The position numbers and the translations under genes are program-made. The notes beneath the pieces were generated by a model. That model was not told the origin of the DNA, did no database searches, and was given only the letters and a program-made list of their open reading frames with translations. 10,444 nucleotides of DNA from Ruminococcaceae bacterium UBA6857 (GTDB taxonomy: Bacteria > Bacillota > Clostridia > Oscillospirales > Acutalibacteraceae): positions 1 to 10,444 of the forward strand of contig DKDD01000014.1 of assembly GCA_002451715.1 (NCBI GenBank), given 5' to 3'. Shown one piece after another: positions 7,343 to 10,444 of this stretch. Every line of letters starts with the position of its first letter. Within the stretch, counting starts at the first letter, position 1.

Positions 7343-7343
7343 A
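7314..7343 (+). terminator. Intrinsic terminator ending the candidate RNA
   Basis: A perfect 10-bp stem AAAGAACCGT (7314-7323) / ACGGTTCTTT (7330-7339), loop TGTTTG, with T-run through 7342 on the + strand. On the - strand the following bases (ATACTAG) are not a U-tract, so it mainly serves + strand transcription. The nearest + strand gene, oppA, already has its own terminator 240 nt earlier, which argues for a separate transcript here. Confidence 0.85.
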
Positions 7344-7347
7344 TAAC

Positions 7348-7377
7348 AAAAAAGCCGCCGCTTTTGCGGTAGCTTTT
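7348..7377 (-). terminator. Terminator of the rplU-prp-rpmA operon
   Basis: Read on the - strand: AAAGCTACCGC, loop AAAA, GCGGCGGCTTT, running into six Ts (7353 down to 7348). The 11-position stem has one G-T pair and one A-C mismatch. It lies 16 nt after the rpmA stop and directly abuts the oppositely oriented terminator at 7314-7343. Confidence 0.85.
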
Positions 7378-7392
7378 GAATTTGAACGATGA

Positions 7393-7677
7393 TTACTGTT
7401 CAACAGCGTAAACGCTGACTTTTTTGCGGCTCTTGCCAAAACGCTCAAACTTAACTTTTCCGTCAACGAGAGCGAAGAGGGTGTCGTCCGAACCCTTGCC
7501 AACGCCGTTGCCCGGATGAATGTGGGTTCCGCGCTGTCTTACAAGGATGTTGCCTGCAAGAACGAACTGTCCGTCTGCACGCTTAACGCCGAGTCTTTTT
7601 GATTCGGAGTCACGGCCGTTACGGGTTGAACCCATACCTTTTTTATGAGCGAACAACTGAATGTTGATTTTAAGCAT
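7393..7677 (-). CDS. rpmA: 50S ribosomal protein L27 with cleavable N-terminal leader
   Basis: A 94-residue protein of the large ribosomal subunit, near the peptidyl-transferase centre. The body is plain L27: [36 protein letters not shown] and [17 protein letters not shown]. It begins with MLKINIQLF ahead of AHKKG; in Firmicutes this nine-residue leader is removed after the phenylalanine by the protease Prp, which exposes the N-terminus that reaches the tRNA acceptor ends. The prp gene lies immediately upstream, consistent with that. The ATG (7675-7677) is preceded by GGAGGTG (complement of 7686-7692), a strong ribosome binding site. It is the last gene of the operon, followed by a terminator. 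The GTPase gene obgE, which often follows rpmA, is absent here. Confidence 0.97.
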   Translation of the reverse strand: MLKINIQLFAHKKGMGSTRNGRDSESKRLGVKRADGQFVLAGNILVRQRGTHIHPGNGVGKGSDDTLFALVDGKVKFERFGKSRKKVSVYAVEQ

Positions 7678-7695
7678 TGTGTTTGCACCTCCGTG

Positions 7696-8022
7696 TTATT
7701 TGTGAATAATTTCGTTTTTTACCTTTAAATATTTCCTGTAATCTTTCGAAAGTTCGTTGAGATGAAGCCGGAACCCTTCAAAAAGAGGTTGAAGCTCATT
7801 TGCCTTTGCAATCGGAACCAAAAAGCGCAAAAAGCCGTTTTGGGTTTCGATTTCGGCGTCGATGTGATAAACATCGGTAACGGTGTTCGCAACCATGTAT
7901 GCACAGGAAGAAATGCTCGCGCAAACGATGTCGCTTCCGGTTTCGGCATAACCGCTGTGACCGTTTATCTCAAAGCCGAAGATTGTTTTGTCTTCGGTCG
8001 AAAGAAATTTTGCAAGAATCAT
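7696..8022 (-). CDS. prp: Ribosomal-processing cysteine protease Prp
   Basis: A 108-residue YsxB/DUF464 family protein encoded between rplU and rpmA, its standard position. Prp cuts the N-terminal leader from L27. The catalytic pair is visible: His22 in NGHSGYAETGSD and Cys34 in DIVCASISS, at the same positions as in the characterised Staphylococcus enzyme. The remaining length fits the small dimeric protease. The ATG at 8020-8022 lies 2 nt after the rplU stop codon (8025-8027). I see no clear ribosome binding site in the bases before it, so translation probably depends on ribosomes finishing rplU, which would keep the protease at a lower level than the ribosomal proteins. Its substrate, L27, is encoded 18 nt downstream and carries the expected cleavable leader. 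Confidence 0.95.
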   Translation of the reverse strand: MILAKFLSTEDKTIFGFEINGHSGYAETGSDIVCASISSCAYMVANTVTDVYHIDAEIETQNGFLRFLVPIAKANELQPLFEGFRLHLNELSKDYRKYLKVKNEIIHK

Positions 8023-8024
8023 TT

Positions 8025-8339
8025 TCAGGCGTTGATTGCTGTGATCTGAAGCTTTGTGTAAGGCTGTCTGTGACCCATCTTGCGCTTTGCGTTCTTCTTT
8101 GCCTTATAGGTGAAGACAACAACTTTCTTTGCTTTGCCGTTCTTCATAACCTTAGCGCTGACGGTTGCGCCCTCCACGAAAGGTGCGCCGACTTTGATTG
8201 AAGCGTCGTCAGCCGAAACTGCAACAACTTCACCGATGGTGATTTCATCGTCTGCTTCGACGTCAAGCTTTTCAACGAAGATCTCGTCTCCGACTGAGAC
8301 CTTGTACTGCTTTCCGCCGGTCTGGATAATTGCGTACAT
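8025..8339 (-). CDS. rplU: 50S ribosomal protein L21
   Basis: A 104-residue large-subunit protein that binds 23S rRNA. It begins [14 protein letters not shown], the typical L21 start, and carries the family signature in the C-terminal third: [22 protein letters not shown] (about residues 78-99; conserved basic run, then GHRQ). Length is normal. The ATG at 8337-8339 has an AAAGGA ribosome binding site within the preceding 20 nt (complement of 8350-8356). It is the first gene of rplU-prp-rpmA, behind a consensus promoter and a structured leader of about 84 nt. Those two features suggest control at initiation by sigma-A and, after initiation, probably by the leader RNA, as for other ribosomal protein operons. 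Confidence 0.97.
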   Translation of the reverse strand: MYAIIQTGGKQYKVSVGDEIFVEKLDVEADDEITIGEVVAVSADDASIKVGAPFVEGATVSAKVMKNGKAKKVVVFTYKAKKNAKRKMGHRQPYTKLQITAINA

Positions 8340-8423
8340 TTTCTTTCATTCCTTTATTATGGACTCGCTGCTTCGGGCGCAGGGGACTGCTTTGTGGCAT
8401 AGCGCCGCCCATTACATGCGGTA
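8340..8423 (-). promoter_or_regulatory. Structured rplU leader, probable L21 leader RNA
   Basis: The predicted transcript from about 8423 to the rplU start contains GGGCG (complement of 8406-8410) that can pair with CGCCC (complement of 8375-8379), enclosing an inner hairpin GCAG-TCCC-CTGC (8379-8390). It is far more GC-rich than its flanks. An L21 leader RNA family is known at this position in Firmicutes, thought to be bound by the encoded ribosomal protein. I assign it by position and foldability, not by a consensus match. Confidence 0.6.
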
Positions 8424-8429
8424 TTACCG

Positions 8430-8458
8430 ATTATATCAGATAATTTTTCCTTTGTCAA
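8430..8458 (-). promoter_or_regulatory. Consensus sigma-A promoter of rplU-prp-rpmA
   Basis: On the - strand TTGACA (complement of 8453-8458) and TATAAT (complement of 8430-8435) are both perfect, with a 17-base spacer (8436-8452). Transcription should start near 8423. This is the strongest promoter in the window, as expected for ribosomal protein genes. Confidence 0.92.
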
Positions 8459-8503
8459 CGGTTTTGGAAAGTTTATTTAGATAATAAAACCCCAATCTAA
8501 CAA

Positions 8504-9319
8504 TTATGTTTTTGCAAACCCTTTATATGTTCCAAATCCGAGCATATATGTTGCCATAGCAATAGCCAAGTTTTCCGGTTGTACATTTTGCATATTTGCC
8601 AGTTCCTTTAATTCGTTAATTACTGTGTCATGAGGAATGAGTGTATCTCCTTGTTCTTTGACAACTTTTTCAATGGTTTCGGGTAATACCATACACATCT
8701 GATAAAATGCGTCTTCTTTTCCGGTAACAAGAGCATAGAATTGATCTAAACTTACTCTTCTTATTAGTTTGTGACCTACTTTCTTTTTATCGACAGTAGT
8801 TTCCCATTTAATATTTTGCGAACGCTGAGCAATGGCTTCAACTAAAAAGCAGGCGCAGTCATCGTCATTTAGCAATTGGTTTTGCATTTTTATAAAAGTT
8901 TTTCCGGCCGAAGCAGAGTTCATTGTATTGTGCTTGTTCTTCATTTCAACATAAACAGTATGAACTTTGCCAAAGTTCGGAATGGTTATGCCATTTTCGT
9001 CTTTATAAATTATATCCCAACCACCATCTTCGCCATTTGCAGGAACATAGCAGTTGTCAATATATTGAAAGATGCGTTGATGAAAATAGCCTATATCATT
9101 ATTATTTGATTTATCTCTTTGACGGAATATTTCATTGCTTACAATTTCTTCCCATGTTGCATTATAAACAGTTTTGTCAAAAATGAGTTTTATGGGATCA
9201 ATGATGTTCTTATTGAATCTTTTCAAATCAAATGATTCAAGTTTTTCGCCATATTTTTCGATTGTTAATCTAACGTGATTTGTAAAATCATGTTCTGAAA
9301 TGAAGCTTAAATTCCACAT
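8504..9319 (-). CDS. Type II restriction endonuclease, Eco47II family (predicted GGNCC)
   Basis: A 271-residue protein resembling the RE_Eco47II family, whose founder cuts GGNCC. A PD-(D/E)XK nuclease core is visible: GWD (Asp102), then VEMK (Glu125, Lys127) about 20 residues later, the spacing for metal-ion-dependent cleavage. The start at ATG 9319 is preferred over the GTG at 9328 because GGAG lies 8 nt before the ATG and the ATG overlaps the methyltransferase stop by one base (TAATG), a coupling arrangement; the GTG would overlap its own ribosome binding site. With the GTG the protein would have three more residues. The downstream gap shows only a weak dyad (8477-8500), so read-through toward rplU is possible. 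Base composition is AT-rich compared with rplU or opp, consistent with transfer. Specificity is inferred from family only. Confidence 0.85.
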   Translation of the reverse strand: MWNLSFISEHDFTNHVRLTIEKYGEKLESFDLKRFNKNIIDPIKLIFDKTVYNATWEEIVSNEIFRQRDKSNNNDIGYFHQRIFQYIDNCYVPANGEDGGWDIIYKDENGITIPNFGKVHTVYVEMKNKHNTMNSASAGKTFIKMQNQLLNDDDCACFLVEAIAQRSQNIKWETTVDKKKVGHKLIRRVSLDQFYALVTGKEDAFYQMCMVLPETIEKVVKEQGDTLIPHDTVINELKELANMQNVQPENLAIAMATYMLGFGTYKGFAKT

Positions 9320-10444
9320 TACAAACACTCCAATGCGTCTTTTATTTTTTTTGCAATATCAAAGGCAAGATTAACGGGAACGGCGTTACCGACTTGCTTG
9401 TATTGTGAACCGACATTGCCACAGAATTGCCAATCATCGGGAAAGCTCTGACAGCGTGCATTTTCCCTGACTGTAAACGGTCGTGCTTCCAATGGGTGAC
9501 AACGATCTGTTTGTTTTTGACTTGGCGAGGTTAAGACGGTAAGCGACGGTTCATCAAGACTTAGACGCCTCAAAATACCGGTTCGACCGCCTTCCATATA
9601 CCAGCAACTTTTCATATATTCTTTTGCTATATTCTCAGGTATGTCTCGCCAATAACCTCCCGGTGGAACTAACTCAAAAATTTTTCTTTTATATTCTGAA
9701 TATTGCGTTCCATCGCTCTTGGGACAATCAAGCAATATATCACGAAGAACAGGTTTGTATTTATGGGGCGGGGGAAAATTAAATGATATCAAATTTGAAA
9801 GATCTTTTCGGATTCCTATTGTAATCAAACGTTCTCTTTTTTGAGCAACACCGTAATCCCATGCATTAAGAACTTTTTTGGTAATTATATACCCGGTGTT
9901 TTCAAAAATGTCCGTCATGGTTTTATAAGTTCTTCCGTTGTCATGTGTAAGCAACCCTTTAACGTTTTCGAATAAAAACATTTTGGGTTGAAGTTGTTCC
10001 AAAAACTTTGCATAATGATAAAACAAAGTTCCTCGTGAATCCTCAAGTCCCAGCCTTTTTCCGGCATACGAAAAAGACTGACAAGGCGCACCGCCGGAGA
10101 GAAGATCCAATTCTCCGGTTTTCAAATTAAAGTATTCGAGTAAATTAAGGCTTGAAATGTTTGAAATATCATCATTAATTACTCTCCAGTTGGGTCGATT
10201 GCATTTTAATGTATCCGCAGCATCTTTGTCAATTTCGATTAATCCAATTGTATCAAATCCTGCCATTTCTATTCCTAAAGCAAGACCGCCTGCGCCTGCA
10301 AACAACTCGATTGCTTGGGGCTTTTTGATTTTGATAGGGGTATTGGTGCTTGAAAAATCCATTACATCACTGATGTTGCAACTTAATGTAGTGCATATTT
10401 TTTCAATACTTTCAAAAGACACTGGTTCACCTTTACTCATACAA
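9319..10444 (-). CDS. DNA (cytosine-5) methyltransferase with N-terminal HTH remnant (5' end outside window)
   Basis: The modification enzyme of the pair; it transfers methyl from S-adenosylmethionine to cytosine C5. Counting from the ATG at 10440: motif I ELFAGAGG (45-52), motif IV GGAPCQ with catalytic Cys120, motif VI ENV (158-160), motif VIII QKRER (200-204), target-recognition region about 215-300, motif X QVGNAVP (349-355). The recognition region has PPGGYWRDIPE and TDRCHPLEARPF, which I associate with GGNCC-type enzymes. The first 30 residues (GEPVSFESIEKICTTLSCNISDVMDF) look like the second half of a Cro/CI-type HTH domain, and the frame stays open past 10440 to the edge, so this ATG is probably internal and the true start lies outside. 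N-terminal HTH domains on such enzymes can repress their own promoter (known for M.SsoII). It overlaps the nuclease gene by one base. Confidence 0.9.
   Translation of the reverse strand, partial: CMSKGEPVSFESIEKICTTLSCNISDVMDFSSTNTPIKIKKPQAIELFAGAGGLALGIEMAGFDTIGLIEIDKDAADTLKCNRPNWRVINDDISNISSLNLLEYFNLKTGELDLLSGGAPCQSFSYAGKRLGLEDSRGTLFYHYAKFLEQLQPKMFLFENVKGLLTHDNGRTYKTMTDIFENTGYIITKKVLNAWDYGVAQKRERLITIGIRKDLSNLISFNFPPPHKYKPVLRDILLDCPKSDGTQYSEYKRKIFELVPPGGYWRDIPENIAKEYMKSCWYMEGGRTGILRRLSLDEPSLTVLTSPSQKQTDRCHPLEARPFTVRENARCQSFPDDWQFCGNVGSQYKQVGNAVPVNLAFDIAKKIKDALECL

Noticed and set aside
7187..7343. Integron attC site, guanidine-II or fluoride riboswitch
   Set aside because: The GTTAA and ACG-containing pieces and the GGTGTTCCGCC run give partial resemblance only. 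The attC core sites, ACGR loops or GATGG/CTGATG segments needed for these classes are absent.
7207..7392. A 61-codon + strand frame starting with GTG across the repeat region
   Set aside because: It runs through two terminator hairpins, the repeats are offset by 40 and 42 nt so they do not keep frame, and the composition is arginine- and alanine-rich from GC hairpins. More likely non-coding RNA.
8110..8484. 124-codon + strand frame over rplU and its promoter
   Set aside because: Runs antisense through rplU, its leader and its promoter; no domain resemblance.
8477..8500. Terminator of the restriction enzyme gene
   Set aside because: TTAGAT/ATCTAA is only a 6-bp AT-rich stem with a 12-nt loop and no U-tract.

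Overview
The window reads as chromosomal DNA of a low-to-mid GC Firmicute, most likely a Clostridia/Oscillospiraceae-type anaerobe. Supporting signs are AGGAG-type ribosome binding sites, several TTG starts, a ferredoxin-containing oxidoreductase, and ribosomal protein L27 made with an N-terminal leader next to its processing protease Prp, an arrangement of Firmicutes and relatives.

Layout on the + strand. (1) Bases 1-999 are the 3' part of an FAD/NAD(P) oxidoreductase ending in a 4Fe-4S ferredoxin module, followed by a GC-rich hairpin. (2) Bases 1270-7035 hold a complete oligopeptide-type ABC importer in the order oppB-oppC-oppD-oppF-oppA. The permeases and ATPases are tightly packed (2-20 nt apart). 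The lipoprotein receptor oppA comes last, after a 96-nt gap with its own probable promoter, and ends at a strong terminator. The opp leader carries a promoter and, just past the predicted start of transcription, a terminator-like hairpin. (3) Bases 7111-7343 are non-coding and unusual: an AT-rich 13+13 bp palindrome carrying TATAAT, then a GC-rich stretch with two tandem ~40-nt repeats that each fold, then a strong terminator. I read this as a candidate small structured RNA of about 155 nt, not assignable to any family I know.

Layout on the - strand. (4) rplU-prp-rpmA (8339 down to 7393) is a ribosomal protein operon with a consensus promoter (TTGACA-N17-TATAAT), a structured L21-type leader and a terminator. 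Prp removes the first residues of L27. (5) Upstream of it, 10444 down to 8504, lie a C5-cytosine methyltransferase with the end of an HTH domain at its N-terminus (cut by the window edge) and, overlapping by one base, an Eco47II-family restriction enzyme. This type II restriction-modification pair is visibly more AT-rich than its neighbours and looks acquired.

The best candidate for something undescribed is the tandem-repeat RNA at 7187-7343. Other points worth checking are the opp leader hairpin, the HTH-methyltransferase fusion and the separate high-expression signals of oppA.
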